This document shows positions 31,941 through 42,815 of a stretch of DNA of 64,000 bases, in pieces; position 1 is the stretch's first letter, and each line of letters starts with the position of its first letter. The notes beneath the pieces are model-generated. The model worked only from the letters and a program-made list of their open reading frames with translations. It was not told where the DNA came from and did no database searches. The translations under genes and the position numbers were made by a program. The DNA is from Chinchilla lanigera (taxonomy: Eukaryota; Chordata; Mammalia; Rodentia; Chinchillidae): NCBI RefSeq assembly GCF_000276665.1, contig NW_004955433.1, positions 12,688,059-12,752,058 of the forward strand, given 5' to 3'.

Positions 31941-33608
31941 CTATGCAGTAGACATCTGTCAAGCCAACTTTTGCCCTACCACCAGGATGAGGGTATTTTT
32001 TCTCTGTTGGGAATTACATTTCTAAGGTTTCCTGGTCAATGGGCTCCCCAGCATGTTTGATAATGGGAGGCACTATCAGAAGATTGACGGGTCAGAGACA
32101 GGCCCGGCTAGTATGCTCCTTCCTTCCTTGCACTGCCTTTGGCAGTGATAACTCCTCTGTTGCTCTAGCTTCTAGCTAGGCAGCTCCACCATGATGCTTT
32201 AGATTCTGGGCTTTGGTGACACCACCTCTTTCTGTTATCATTCAGGTCCTAGGGCTGCCTCAGTGTACATATCTACAGTCCAGAAACAAGGAAAGAAAAA
32301 GGTAAAAAGACAAAAAATGAGGTATCAAGACAGTAACACTTTCCCCAGAAACACTTAGCTCATGTCTCATTAACCAGAACAGCATGGCCAACCCCAGCTT
32401 TAAAGAATAGGAAGGTCATTAATTTTTCAGTACAGTACATTGCGACTCTGAAAACGCACCGAGATTCGGTGGGTCCTCAAAAAAGAACAGAACTTGGGTA
32501 GAGGAACAAGCAGTTCTGATATAAGATGAACTTATGTCTTAGAGATATAAGTTTAAAACTGCTAAACGTCTGGAAAAAAGACACTTCCTACTGACTTCCC
32601 ACATTTTAGCTGCTGTAAATAATCAACTAAATTGAACCAGGAGGCACATATTAAACAGTTAGGATTTCACACCTACACACTGGAGAAGCAGCTCACTGTT
32701 TCCTCTGCCACCAGCAATTCATAGGAACTGATTTCTAATAAACACAGATTGGCAGGTGTGCATGGGGGAGGGGAAGGTCAACAGTGCACTGCGTGGCTTT
32801 ATTGATGCCTTGTCAATCAACTGCTCTTATTGTGGTGTTTAATTTTTTTTAAGTGCATGTAAGCACTTTCCTTGCTAACAGCAGACTTATTGAAGGGTTC
32901 TGCAAAGCAGTTCATCACTCCCACAGACTGTGGCAGCTGATTATCAACTTTGTGGCTTCAGGTCTGAGGGTAAATTGACCCCATATCCGTGGCCCCTTCC
33001 AGGGAAATTGCAGGGATCTGAACAAATTCAATACTGTCTAATAAAGGGCCCAACCTGTCTCATTCTGGGCTCCCACTGCAGGACTTCGGTTTTGCTGTTG
33101 AAGCAAAGGAAATGATTTGACAAATGGAGCATCCAAGCATGTGGACATGTGGGCTGTTTTGTGAAGACTGAGAAGAATTCACTCATCTAGGATGTCTGGC
33201 CTCTCCTAGAAAGCAGATTGCTCTTCCCAAACATGCACACTCTTGCTACGACCAAAAACTCTAAAACCACACTTGTACCTTCCGCCCCTGAGCCTGAGAG
33301 CCAACCCCAGCCTCACCCACTTCTATGTTGTTTCCCCTCCCCTCTGTCTCTTAAACCCACTTCAGCCAAATCCATTACTTGCTAATTTCCAAACACTTCT
33401 GGGCATCTCTTTCTCACTTCATCCAAATGCCTTCCTCCTTTTTCTGACTTGTTACCACCCCCACGACTATACCACAGGTCCAAATTCTTCAGTCTTCCAG
33501 ACATATCTTCAGATCTTCATTAATTAAAGAGATCTCTCTGGTATTTTTAATGGAGAGACCCCAGATTCTTTGGAAAACTTGATATTGGTATCTGAAAGCT
33601 CAGATTGA
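31941..33608. other. Unique sequence with a possible conserved element
   Basis: No gene or mobile element seen. 32730-32900 carries a PBX/MEIS-like site (tgtcaatca, 32811-32819) and a RUNX-like tgtggt (32831-32836). Confidence 0.35.
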
Positions 33609-33621
33609 GATGATAATGATA

Positions 33622-33659
<38 letters not shown>

Positions 33660-33871
33660 AATGATGATAATGATTGATGATGGAATAATCATGATGTCGC
33701 TGATGGTGCTAATGGTGATGGTGGTGACGATGGAGGCAATGATAATGATGGTAGTGGTGGTGATGGTGATAGCAGTGGTGATAATGATGGTGGTGATGAT
33801 GTGGCCGTGGTGACAGTGATGATGGTGATGGCTGTGATGATAGTGGTGATGATGATGACAGTGATGATGAA
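33609..33871 (+). repeat. (ATG/GATGAT)n trinucleotide array
   Basis: The left part (33617-33660) is nearly pure gat/atg. The right part has decayed with many gtg variants. Met/Val-rich frames here are artefacts. Confidence 0.95.
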
Positions 33872-34836
33872 AATTCTCATTTTTTCAAGATTTTACTCTT
33901 TGCTAGGAAAAGAACAGAGTGAAGAGTATCATTTTCCAAGTCTGAGAGTTCCAAACCCTAGCTCCGTGTCACAACAGGCCCTCTAATCTGAAAGTGACAG
34001 CAATCTACACAGGAGTTGCTAACCATATTCTCAGAATAAAATACATCTAGGGGGAGGAATTTCTGTCTGAGGACCTGAGGACCAATGCTTTGGTCCCAGG
34101 AAAGGTGGCAAGAGGGAAGATTGCAGCCCTTAATTTATGTGTGTTGTCATTCTCCTTTGGTGGTCAAAAGGGACCATCAAGATGGAAACACTTCAAAAGG
34201 TGTCATGTTGAATGACTCAGATATGGAGGTCTGATTTAGGGAAGGGTGCTAATCCTTCCCCTCTGACAAATCCATTGGAATGTGCTCTCAAAACAAATTG
34301 CCTGTGAACCTTAGGATGAACAAGAGCATGGAGGACTTGGAGGGATTTAAACATTCCAGAAGGAAAGAGCAAGACTGACTAAATGGAGGAGGAGGAAGAC
34401 AGAGAAGACCCAGGAGGCTTGGTTTGTTTGTACCATCAAGAAGCTCCTTCTGAGGATTTTGGAGGACCAGGCCCAAAGCTATGCAAGGTAGGTAATTTTC
34501 CTACTATGGGATGATGTGTGACTTGCCTGAAACCAAACCTCCCCACCACCTGAAGGTGGCCATGATCACAACATAACACTGAAAACTAACTGGACAACAT
34601 GAGGATCAGAATGAAAGATGATTTTCTTTTCTATCTGGGCTGGGAAAATAATCTCACACAAATGCAACAAGATCAAACATCTCACAGAGGCAGAGCAGAA
34701 TCCCTTAATACCTACCCATAACCCTCAGGCTCTCGGTACTAGATCTTTCCACTGCTGGAGCCTTTTCTTCCTTCCCTGAAGGCTTCCTCTAGCCACTGGC
34801 TCTCACTCTGCCTGAATAACCTAAAGAGACCCTTAG
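33872..34836. other. Unique sequence, no gene seen
   Basis: No gene, RNA gene or repeat family recognised. Confidence 0.4.
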
Positions 34837-35284
34837 TGTGGTTATGTACTAAAGGCTTAGTCTCCAGTGTAGCAGTGTTCAGAGGTGAAGCTTTGGGGAA
34901 ATGATTAGATCATGAGGGTTCTGATCTAATCAATGAGTTAATCCATTGATGGGTTTATCCTTGAACTACTGGGAGGTGGTGGAAACTGTAGGAGGTAAGA
35001 CCTATTGGGAGAAAGTAGGTCATTGGGGGCATATACTGCAAGGGTATAAAGTTGTCCCTGGCCCCTTCCTTGTACTTTTTCTGCCTCATGGTGGTCATGA
35101 GGTGAGCTACTTTGTTCCACCACATTTCCCTACCAGGATGTTGTGCTTCACCACAGACTTTCCAGAAGTAATGGAAACAAGTGACCATGGGCTGAAACCT
35201 CTAAAACTGTGATCCAAAAGTAATGTTTTCCTCTGTTAAGTTGTTTATCTCAGGTATTTGTCACACCTGAAGAGCTGACTAACA
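34837..35284 (+). mobile_element. MaLR-like (MST-type) solo LTR
   Basis: Starts 'tgtggttatgtactaaaggc', has 'gtggtggaaactgtaggagg' and 'aaagtaggtcattgggggca', and ends 'gagctgactaaca'. About 448 bp. The 'ctcaggtatttgtcacac' block precedes the end. Confidence 0.8.
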
Positions 35285-35934
35285 TACTTCTTCAACCTGT
35301 ACAAAATCATCTGACAATCACAGATTAAGGAGAACTTAGATGAAACTACAGGAGAATTTTATTTTAAATGGCAAGTATTTTTAATATTAAAACAAGCAAG
35401 GACTTGATGGTGAGGTAGACTACAATACTAGAATAAAAATTGTAAATAGTTCAGGAAGTTTCAGATACCCTTGCAGATATTGTAAATTTACTCAAATGGG
35501 GGTTCTGAGTTCATGCTCCTCTGCACTTACTTGTGTCTTGGCTGGCAAATTTAAGATGCCCTGAGTTATCAAAGTGTCCCATGAAAGTATGCTGCCCAGA
35601 GAAGAAGCTGAGTAGAGGGGGGCAGCTACCTCCCTGACATCAGACATATGTGAGGGGAGATACCCAACTCTATGCTCTCTACTACTGGCAAAAATCAGGC
35701 AGGCTGGAAACAGCTTTGGAGCATACAGAAGAAATAGTTTAAAACATGGGAACCTTGAAACTAAAACCAATGGAAACAGTGTAGCCCAAATCTAAGATTT
35801 CCGGCCTACTGTCCCCACATTCTCGATAGAGGCAGGTGAGCTTATTTTTGTTTGGACCTCACACTGTTACATTTCTTTGAAAAACTTCTATAATCCAAAG
35901 AGCATGTGGATAGTTCTACAGTGACAATGTGTTC
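35285..35934. other. Unique sequence, no gene seen
   Basis: No gene or repeat recognised. Confidence 0.4.
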
Positions 35935-36010
35935 ATTTATTCATGAATTCAACAAATATTTATTGAGGCTCCACCATATGCCAGGAACAGTGTTATGCAA
36001 ATAAAGGTCT
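35935..36010 (-). repeat. MIR/L2 3' end fragment
   Basis: Reads 'gaattcaacaaatatttatt', 'gaggctccaccatatgccag' and 'gaacagtgtt', the shared 3' end of old mammalian MIR/L2 repeats in reverse. Confidence 0.7.
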
Positions 36011-36066
36011 CCACAGATCTACTTTAATGACTAAAATCCAATATATCATTAGCAAGCCCACCATCG

Positions 36067-36072
36067 GTGAGT

Positions 36073-36110
<38 letters not shown>

Positions 36111-36119
36111 GTGTGTGTA
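36067..36119 (+). repeat. (GT)n microsatellite
   Basis: About 26 GT-like units with a few interruptions (gtat, gcgt). Alternating purine-pyrimidine sequence of this length can adopt Z-DNA. Confidence 0.95.
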
Positions 36120-36475
36120 TAGGTTTAATTCCTTCAAACAGGCCAAAGGAGGTCCCAGGTAGTGTTGCATATATCTTTTCTCTATTGAACAAAGTCATTT
36201 CCTTTTAATTTGAGAATATTGACAAATTCCCACGTTGAATCCAAATGAATGAAGTACAATGACTGATGGATTTCAGACGGTCTTAGCTTGTGTGTCATCA
36301 AAGATAAAAAGGAAACATCTGAGCTCAATTCTGTCTCAGTCTTCTCTGATTCATCCCAGGGAGGAACTCAAGAAGTACATTCATAGTGCTAAACAGTGAA
36401 GATCCAGAACTCTTAAGCTCAACTAATCTTTGTTCCTTTTCCAAAATAATGTCACTCACCCAGCTCAGTGGTTCG
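36120..36475. other. Unique sequence, no gene seen
   Basis: No gene or repeat recognised. Confidence 0.4.
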
Positions 36476-36641
36476 CAATCATGATGGCATTTTAGAATCA
36501 TCTCAGTATCTTTTTAGATAGAATGATGCCCAAGCCCCAAACCCAGAGACTGGTTCAGTTGGTTCAGAGTGTGATCCTGGTATGTTTTCCTTCAAAAACT
36601 TCCCCCATAACTATAAAGACTACCTAGTGTTAGGAACCACG
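36476..36641 (+). mobile_element. MER5A-type hAT MITE
   Basis: Starts 'cagtggttcgcaatcatgat' and ends 'gttaggaaccacg'. Inner blocks 'agaatcatctcagtatc', 'gatgcccaagccccaaaccc' and 'ggttcagagtgtgatcctgg' follow the MER5A order. Confidence 0.8.
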
Positions 36642-38151
36642 TAGTAGCTATTTCCTTCAGAGGGGAGTCTTCACATGGGCCATAGCCTTATTGTACTTAT
36701 AGGCTGATACCAGTTGGTGAGTCTAAACTTGGTCACATGGCTCAGCTTGTTTAATACTTATCTAGGTGACCAGGTGGCTTAATAAAAAGTGGGACTATGT
36801 ATTGGCTACATCTTTCAAAACCTAAGGAAACACCGTGAAACTGGATTTCCTGAGAGACAGGAAGCAGGGACCCATAACCAGGTTCTGTCTCAAGTCCCAT
36901 GACCTTGAATAGAGCCTTTTCTCTGCATCTCCTTCATCCTTCATTTTCTGTCAGTTGCTTCTGTGAGAGGCAGCCACCCAGCATTCCCTGAGCCTACATT
37001 TCCAAGGTGTGATAACAACCAGAGACTGACCAGCATCTGCAGAGGCCAATTCCAAATGCTGTGAGAGAGAATTTGATTGGCTCAGCTTTAGTCAAGCGAC
37101 CACTCTAGTCCAATTGGCTTTGCCCCTAACTGGGATCTTGTGATATAAATATGGTTGTCAGGGCTTGTCCATAGAAACAGGAAAAGAAGGTATGTGCTGG
37201 TGAAACACCCCCCTTGGTGTCTTCCACAGTCACATACAGGGTGTTTTTTGTGACAGTCTTGAAGATCATGTGAGCTAGTCTGAGTGTGCACTGGTCTTTT
37301 CTCTAAAGTCCCAAAACTGCCATCTAGCTTACCCACACTCAGCACAGAAAGGCAGGAGGTGAGGGCTCTCCCCTTGGTGGCCTGCTTGCCTCCTGTCTTT
37401 CGTGCTGCTCTTGGGATCGCTTGGCACAAACACACTCCAACCAAATTACCAGCAGGAATTAATCAAAGGTATTCCCAACTGCATGAACAATGCTAGCCAG
37501 GAATGTCTCCAAGTTGAAATTCTTAAAATACTTTTGTTTATGAGGAAGTTTTACATGTTAACTTTTTCCAAAAGCCAGTGAGAGAAGCAGTCCCTGCAGA
37601 CATCTGAGAGCACTTTGGCTGTCTTAATTCGCTCATGATGTTTCATTAATATCAATTTTCCCCCTGCATCTCAGGCTGGCAGGTTCTTTTTACAAGTGTT
37701 CTATTCTTTAAACCTCCTGATTTTTGTTTTTTTGCTTTAACGTTTCCCTGGAGTTCTTTCTCCATTTCTCAAGAAACACTCCTAAATCTCCTCCATAACA
37801 AATGGAGAGCATCGCAGAGCTCATGGATTTTTTCTCTCCTACTTCAAAGTTGTCCCACAAGAGGGAGGTTGGAGGGGAAATACTAGCAAGATAGATTGTA
37901 ACCTGGTTTCTTAGTCCTATTCTTAGACTTGAAGGTACAGAAACTTCATCTTCTTCTCTAGCAGTCTAAGCAAGGGGCATCTTGCTTGTTCTTTTCAGCA
38001 AGTAAAGATGGAGGGATGGAAGGAAGGATGAACATAAACCATACAACCCACCTCCTCCTTCACCATGGTTGGAAGTAGACTGGAGTCATTTGCATCTGGT
38101 TTGTGTCCTGCTCTCTTGCCCTGTAAGGAGGATCTGGCATGATCAAAACTC
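36642..38151. other. Unique sequence with a possible conserved element
   Basis: No gene seen. 37545-37700 is repeat-free and AT-rich with homeodomain-like taattc and cattaat sites. Confidence 0.35.
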
Positions 38152-38170
38152 AAGATTTATGGTTGTCCAG

Positions 38171-38330
38171 CCAGGTGTAGTGGTGCATGCCTATAACCTC
38201 AGCGTTTGGGAGGCTGAGGCAGGAGGATCACCATGAGTTCAATGCCATCCTGGGCTGCATAATGAATTTAAGGTCAGTCTGAACTACGTAGCAAGATCTT
38301 GTCTCAAAGCAAAACAAAACAAACAAACAA
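38171..38330 (+). mobile_element. B1 SINE with perfect 19-bp target duplication
   Basis: A 7SL-derived B1 with 'ggtggtgcatgcc'-like start, 'gggaggctgaggcaggagga', the rodent internal duplication at about 38240-38300, and an aaac-rich tail. The flanking repeats aagatttatggttgtccag are identical at 38152-38170 and 38331-38349. Confidence 0.95.
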
Positions 38331-38349
38331 AAGATTTATGGTTGTCCAG

Positions 38350-38795
38350 AGAAAGTTAGCTCTATAGCTAGGGCAGCCAAGGACAAAACCCATTGAAGAC
38401 ACCATGTCTTTGGCTTATTTGCTCTCAGATCTCTTCACCTCTCTTCCTTGCTGTCTAGTTGCAAGCTCCATTGCCTACTGGCTTCTGGGTAGGTACAGGC
38501 AATGGGAGGCACTGACAGAAGACTAGAGGATGATAGGAGGACAGTTACTTTCTTGTCCTTTGTCTCCAGGGGCATTTATGGTGATGACAGGGTCTCTACC
38601 ATAGTTTTTGTGGCTGGGCATCCTTAACCACAGATCTAGCTTACTCAGGATAACCATGCATCTGGACAGCCATGATTTTGATTGTACCAAATCCTCCTGT
38701 TGTCCTTCCAGCCCTGGGAGAAGGAGCACTTATGCATCTAATCTGAGTTGTATCATTATCTATTATTTGACTTCCTAGTTCTTCTAATACCTGTA
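38350..38795. other. Unique sequence, no gene seen
   Basis: No gene or repeat recognised. Confidence 0.4.
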
Positions 38796-38946
38796 TTTTT
38801 TTTTTTTTTGAGACAGGGTCTCACTGTGTAGCTCAGACTGGCTTTCAGCCTACTGTATATGACAGGCTGGCTTCAAATTCATGACAATCCTCCTGCCTTT
38901 GCCCCCTAAGTGCTGGGATTACAAGTGTGTGTCACCACACCCAGCT
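38796..38946 (-). mobile_element. B1 SINE, antisense
   Basis: A T run, then 'gagacagggtctcactgtg', 'aatcctcctgcctttgcccc' and 'gtgctgggattacaagtgtg'. The internal duplication is visible. No clear target duplication. Confidence 0.85.
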
Positions 38947-39589
38947 ATGGTCTTTCTATGTCATAATCTCTTAGAACATCTTTTTTTCTTTTCCTTTTGG
39001 ACCATGAATGATACACCTACCCACTCAAGATTAAAGATCTCTGCCTGTCTATAAGATAATATTTCTCAAACTCTGTTGCAAAGGACCATTTAAAAAATAT
39101 TTCCAATCCATCACAGATGGCCCCATTGTACAAGGTGGGTGTGCCACCTGAGTTACCTGCATTGTGCAAGTCCAATAATAATTAAACTCATCTACACCCT
39201 GTCCAATGAGATGAGTCTACATTTTAATAAGCATACACTTGAATGTCACAGCAATGTACAATGGCTATAAAGTTTTCTAAACATTTACTTCAACCTTCAC
39301 AGTTGTCTTATCATGGATCTCTTACCAAATACTTATGTGATGGGTGCATGTACAGATCACACTTTGAATAATCCTGTTCTGGAAAAGTTTTTATTCCTGT
39401 ATAGGCCTCACCCCTGGTTTGGAGAATCTGGGTGCCCAATGAAACCTCTATACTTTGGTGTAATTCAGTGTCAGGGGTTGTATTTTTCACACATGCTATG
39501 CCCCCCTCAATTTCCCAGTGTAAAAGTCATACATGATAAGAAAAGCAACAAAGACCATCCATTACCAGGAACCGACTTTCTAGTTATCA
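38947..39589. other. Unique sequence, no gene seen
   Basis: A 120-codon plus frame (39313-39675) runs into a MIR and has no domain. 39055-39250 could be an unrecognised old repeat. Confidence 0.35.
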
Positions 39590-39755
39590 GGTTACTTCGT
39601 CTTCACAACATTCCTGGGCTGAAGTGTCATTATCTCCATTTCACAGACTGGAAAAATAAAATTCAGGGCAAATGACTTGGCCAGGATTATACAGCTTGAG
39701 AGTGACAGTGCTGGGAATCTCTGTCAGGCCCAAGGTCTTAGCCATGACCATGAAC
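39590..39755 (-). repeat. MIR SINE fragment
   Basis: Reverse MIR: 'cattatctccatttcacaga', 'ctggaaaaataaaattcagg' and 'gacttggccaggattataca'. Confidence 0.7.
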
Positions 39756-40129
39756 TGCCAGATTTATCTCACATGCTGACATTTTGGAGGAGGTATTAAT
39801 AAAGATTTGAGTGACCAAGTGAAGAGATGCATAGCTCATGCCCTCTCACATTAGATAGGGTTCCTCATAAAAATGCCCTCCAGCGGACTCCTGGTCTTCT
39901 GCAGTCAAACTGTTCACATCGACGCCCTCCTTGATAACGCCTTCCCCAACTCTTGCAGGCCACCCTTTCCAACTTCCTGCAGCTCTGGCCATCTACCCTA
40001 CACTCTCCTTATCAGAGCTGAATGCCATACAATCCTATTGTCCCCAGACTGTACTTTGGAAGCACTTCTTGTCTCCTATGCATTTAGAGGATCTTCAAAA
40101 ACACAGGCTTTTGTAATAACAGTGGCTCC
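39756..40129. other. Unique sequence, no gene seen
   Basis: A 108-codon plus frame (39873-40199) has no recognisable domain. Confidence 0.35.
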
Positions 40130-40300
40130 TGGCACACAGCTTCTATTTACTGAGCACTTCTTGGCGCCAGGCGCTCCTGTAAGCATTTTCACTATGTAAC
40201 TTGTTTAATATTCATGACAATATGAATAAGGTACTCTTATTATACTCTCTTGACATATGAGGAAACTTTGAAGGAAGTTTTAGAACATTTCCCTAATCTC
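40130..40300 (-). repeat. MIR SINE fragment
   Basis: Reverse MIR: 'tttactgagcacttcttggc', 'gccaggcgctcctgtaagc', 'catatgaggaaactttgaag'. It abuts the LTR complex. Confidence 0.7.
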
Positions 40301-40473
40301 TTAGTCAGTTCAGGCTGCTGTACCAAAGAACCACAGCCTAGGTGGCTAACCCCGCAGACACTTTTCTCCCAGTTTGGAGGCCAGAAGTCTGTGATCATGG
40401 GCTCAGCAGGGTCATAGCAGAGCGGAGTGAAAGAATCCTCTGAAGGCCCTCCTATAAGGACACTGGTTCCATC

Positions 40474-40893
40474 TGCTATGGTGTCAACGTGGTTTGTGCC
40501 CCAAAGGTTCATGTGTGAGTGGCTTGGCCCTCAGTGTGACAGTGTTGAGGGAGTAACAACTTTATAGAGCAGGGCCTAGTGCAAAGTCACTGGGAACACT
40601 GCCCCAAAGAGGTCCTGATATAGTCCTTGGGGGATCCCAGCAAGTTCTCAGGAGAGTGAATTATTAAAGCAGAAGGAGGAGAGTAGCTCCTCCCAGCTCT
40701 CTGGCTTTCTCTCTCCCTATGCAATTTCTGCTTCTCTTGCATGCATTTCCTCCACGATGCCATCCACCATGATGCTCGTAGGTCATCACCAGGCCCATCC
40801 AGTGCTGGCGCCACACCCTCAAACCCCTTTTCTATATCTATTTCCTAACCCTAGGTATTTTGTTTCAGCAATGGAAAATGGGTTAATATATCA
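40474..40893 (+). mobile_element. MaLR-like solo LTR nested in MLT1-like LTR (first)
   Basis: Starts 'tgctatggtgtcaacgtgg' with 'ccaaaggttcatgtgtgag' and ends 'caatggaaaatgggttaata'. About 420 bp. The target duplication is blurred. Confidence 0.75.
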
Positions 40894-40963
40894 TTCATTA
40901 GGGCTCAACCTTCATGACTTAATGATCTCCTAAAGCCTACTTCGAAATGCCATTACAGTAGGG

Positions 40964-41355
40964 TGTTATGGCTTAAATCTTCAATGTCTGTCAAGATCTC
41001 ATGTGTTGAAGATTTGGTCCTCATCTGATGGCACAATTGAGAGGCAGTGGAAACTTTAAGAGGTTGGGTGTAGTTGGAGAAAGTAGGGTACTGGAGGCAA
41101 GTCCTTGAGGGCATATTGGGGCCCGGCCCTTTCCACTCTCTTTTTAATTATGGCTGCCATAAGGTGAGCAGCTTTACCTCACCATGGGTTCCCCACCATG
41201 ATGTTCCACTGTTCCACAGGCCCAAAGTGAAGGTCCAAACAACTATGGACCAAACACTCTTGAAATTGTATCAAAACAAATCTTTCCTCCTCTTAGTTGA
41301 TTTTATCAGGTATTTATCACTGATAGATCATGGTGATTCAAAGTTGACTAATACA
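40964..41355 (+). mobile_element. MaLR-like (MST-type) solo LTR nested in MLT1-like LTR (second)
   Basis: Starts 'tgttatggcttaaatcttc' with 'catgtgttgaagatttggtc', has 'gaggcagtggaaactttaag', and ends 'aaagttgactaataca'. 392 bp. A clean target duplication is not evident. Confidence 0.8.
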
Positions 41356-41413
41356 GGAGGTTAGGATTTTAACATGTGAATTTGGGGTAGACAAAAAGTT
41401 TCAGTCCATTACA

Positions 41414-41599
41414 CCCACGTTCAATAGGGAAGACTGGGCTGGGATTTTAATCCTTGTATTATTCACCTCCAAATTTGTGCTCATAGCCACTGTATAATAG
41501 AGAGTTCTTGAGTTTTCATGATCCTTCCACATCTGTTATCTAAGCACCTTCTCACAGTGGTTTAGGGAAAAAAGGAAGCAGAATTATTGAGAGAGTTTT
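41414..41599. other. Unique sequence
   Basis: Nothing recognised. Confidence 0.35.
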
Positions 41600-41745
41600 A
41601 CAGCTGGGCAGTGACTTGGAGAAGTTTTAACATTCCCATTATACAGGTGAGGAGACTGAGTCCTAGGGAGCAGTGACTTGCTCAGGTTCAAAAGGTGAGC
41701 CCATAAAGGGACAGTGGTGGGCCCTTATTCCAACCATGGAGCTCT
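41600..41745 (-). repeat. MIR SINE fragment
   Basis: Reverse MIR: 'cattcccattatacaggtga', 'ggagactgagtcctagggag', 'cagtgacttgctcaggttca'. Confidence 0.7.
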
Positions 41746-41949
41746 CCCCTTTGCATGAGATGTCACAAGTAGGCAGATGGATGCTCCTTTGACACTGAAC
41801 TCTCCAGAGCAGCATGCATTGTTTTCAGGGATGCATAACAGGCAAGTACAGTATGGATATTGGAGAAATCATCAAAGTCATGAGTGCTGAGAATTGTCTA
41901 TGAAGATGACAGTGTTCAAAGTAGTTAAATGTAGAACTGTGAATCCTTT

Positions 41950-42060
41950 CCTGGGAGTCAGGAGACTGAGCTTAAAATCCAGTTCTTCTGCTTGAACTTT
42001 GACAAGTTCCTTAACTTCTCTGAACCTCAGTATTTCTATCTGCAGAATGTTCTAGGTTTT
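41950..42060 (+). repeat. MIR SINE fragment
   Basis: Forward MIR: 'gagcttaaaatccagttctt', 'actttgacaagttccttaac', 'ttctctgaacctcagtattt'. Confidence 0.7.
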
Positions 42061-42064
42061 GGAG

Positions 42065-42245
42065 TAGCTAAAATGCACTGAAAACTTACCATAGTGCAAA
42101 GGACTTCAGAGGCCTCATCTTATTTAGCCTTGGAAATAAACATAAGAGGAGGTAATTCTTAGTGTTATCGCTGGGATTAGGGAAGCTTGTATCTTGCCCA
42201 GTGCCACACATTGGCAAGTGACAGAGCCAGACTTTACTTATAGAT
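42065..42245 (-). repeat. MIR SINE fragment
   Basis: Reverse MIR: 'ggcctcatcttatttagcct', 'aggaggtaattcttagtgtt', 'gccacacattggcaagtgac'. It is head-to-head with the preceding MIR. Confidence 0.6.
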
Positions 42246-42459
42246 TTGACCATCATCAGAGTTCAGCCAGTTAACCACTCCCAAGTTCATACCAGGGAAA
42301 GTGCTTCACCTAGGCCTGGCCTAGGGTTAATATACTGCATTTCTTCCCCTCTTCAGGGCTCAGTCTTCCTGTCTATAAAATGAGTGGGTCAAGCAAGAGC
42401 GAGGGTTACAAGCTTGAATACTAACACCCACCAGGCAAGAAGGGGACTCATAGAGTCTC

Positions 42460-42815
42460 TTTTAAATAGCTCCAGTGTACTCCCTTCTGGGCATGTGGTA
42501 GAACTGCACTTCCGTGTCCTCTGTGGGTTGGGCCATGTGACTTCTGGCCATTTAAATTATAAGTAGAGTCACATATAGCACTGATCTGGGGCAATTAATT
42601 GCTGGTGTTAAACTCTCAGAGATCTTTTTCCCTCTACCATATTGAAAGCTACTCTGACAGTTTGGGTTCCAGAGTAAGGAACCATGGGGCGAGCACCTGA
42701 CCAACTTTCAATGGATTCATAGAATGAGTGAGAAATAGACTTCTGCCTTTAAGCCACTGAGATCTCAGGGTTGTTTATTGCAGCGTAACTCACCATAGCC
42801 TGGTTGCTACCACAG
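42460..42815. repeat. Old interspersed repeat, family uncertain
   Basis: The block 'tttaagccactgagatctca' followed by 'gggttgtttattgcagcgta' and 'actcaccatagcctg' is typical of the end of an old mammalian LTR-type repeat. 'gggttgggccatgtgacttc' lies further left. I cannot name the family. Confidence 0.4.

Larger units (their letters stand above)
40301..41413 (-). mobile_element. Old MLT1-like LTR (reverse), split by two LTRs
   Basis: The pieces are 40301-40473, 40894-40963 and 41356-41413. They read continuously as one reverse MLT1-type LTR. The start is 'gtcagttcaggctgctgtac' with 'agaagtctgtgatcatgggc'. The middle is 'agggctcaaccttcatgact' with 'tgatctcctaaagcctactt'. The end is 'aacatgtgaatttggggtag' with 'tcagtccattacac'. 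Confidence 0.75.

Noticed and set aside
33610..33880. Poly-methionine and Thr/Ile/Ser-rich frames
   Set aside because: They are translations of the ATG trinucleotide array.
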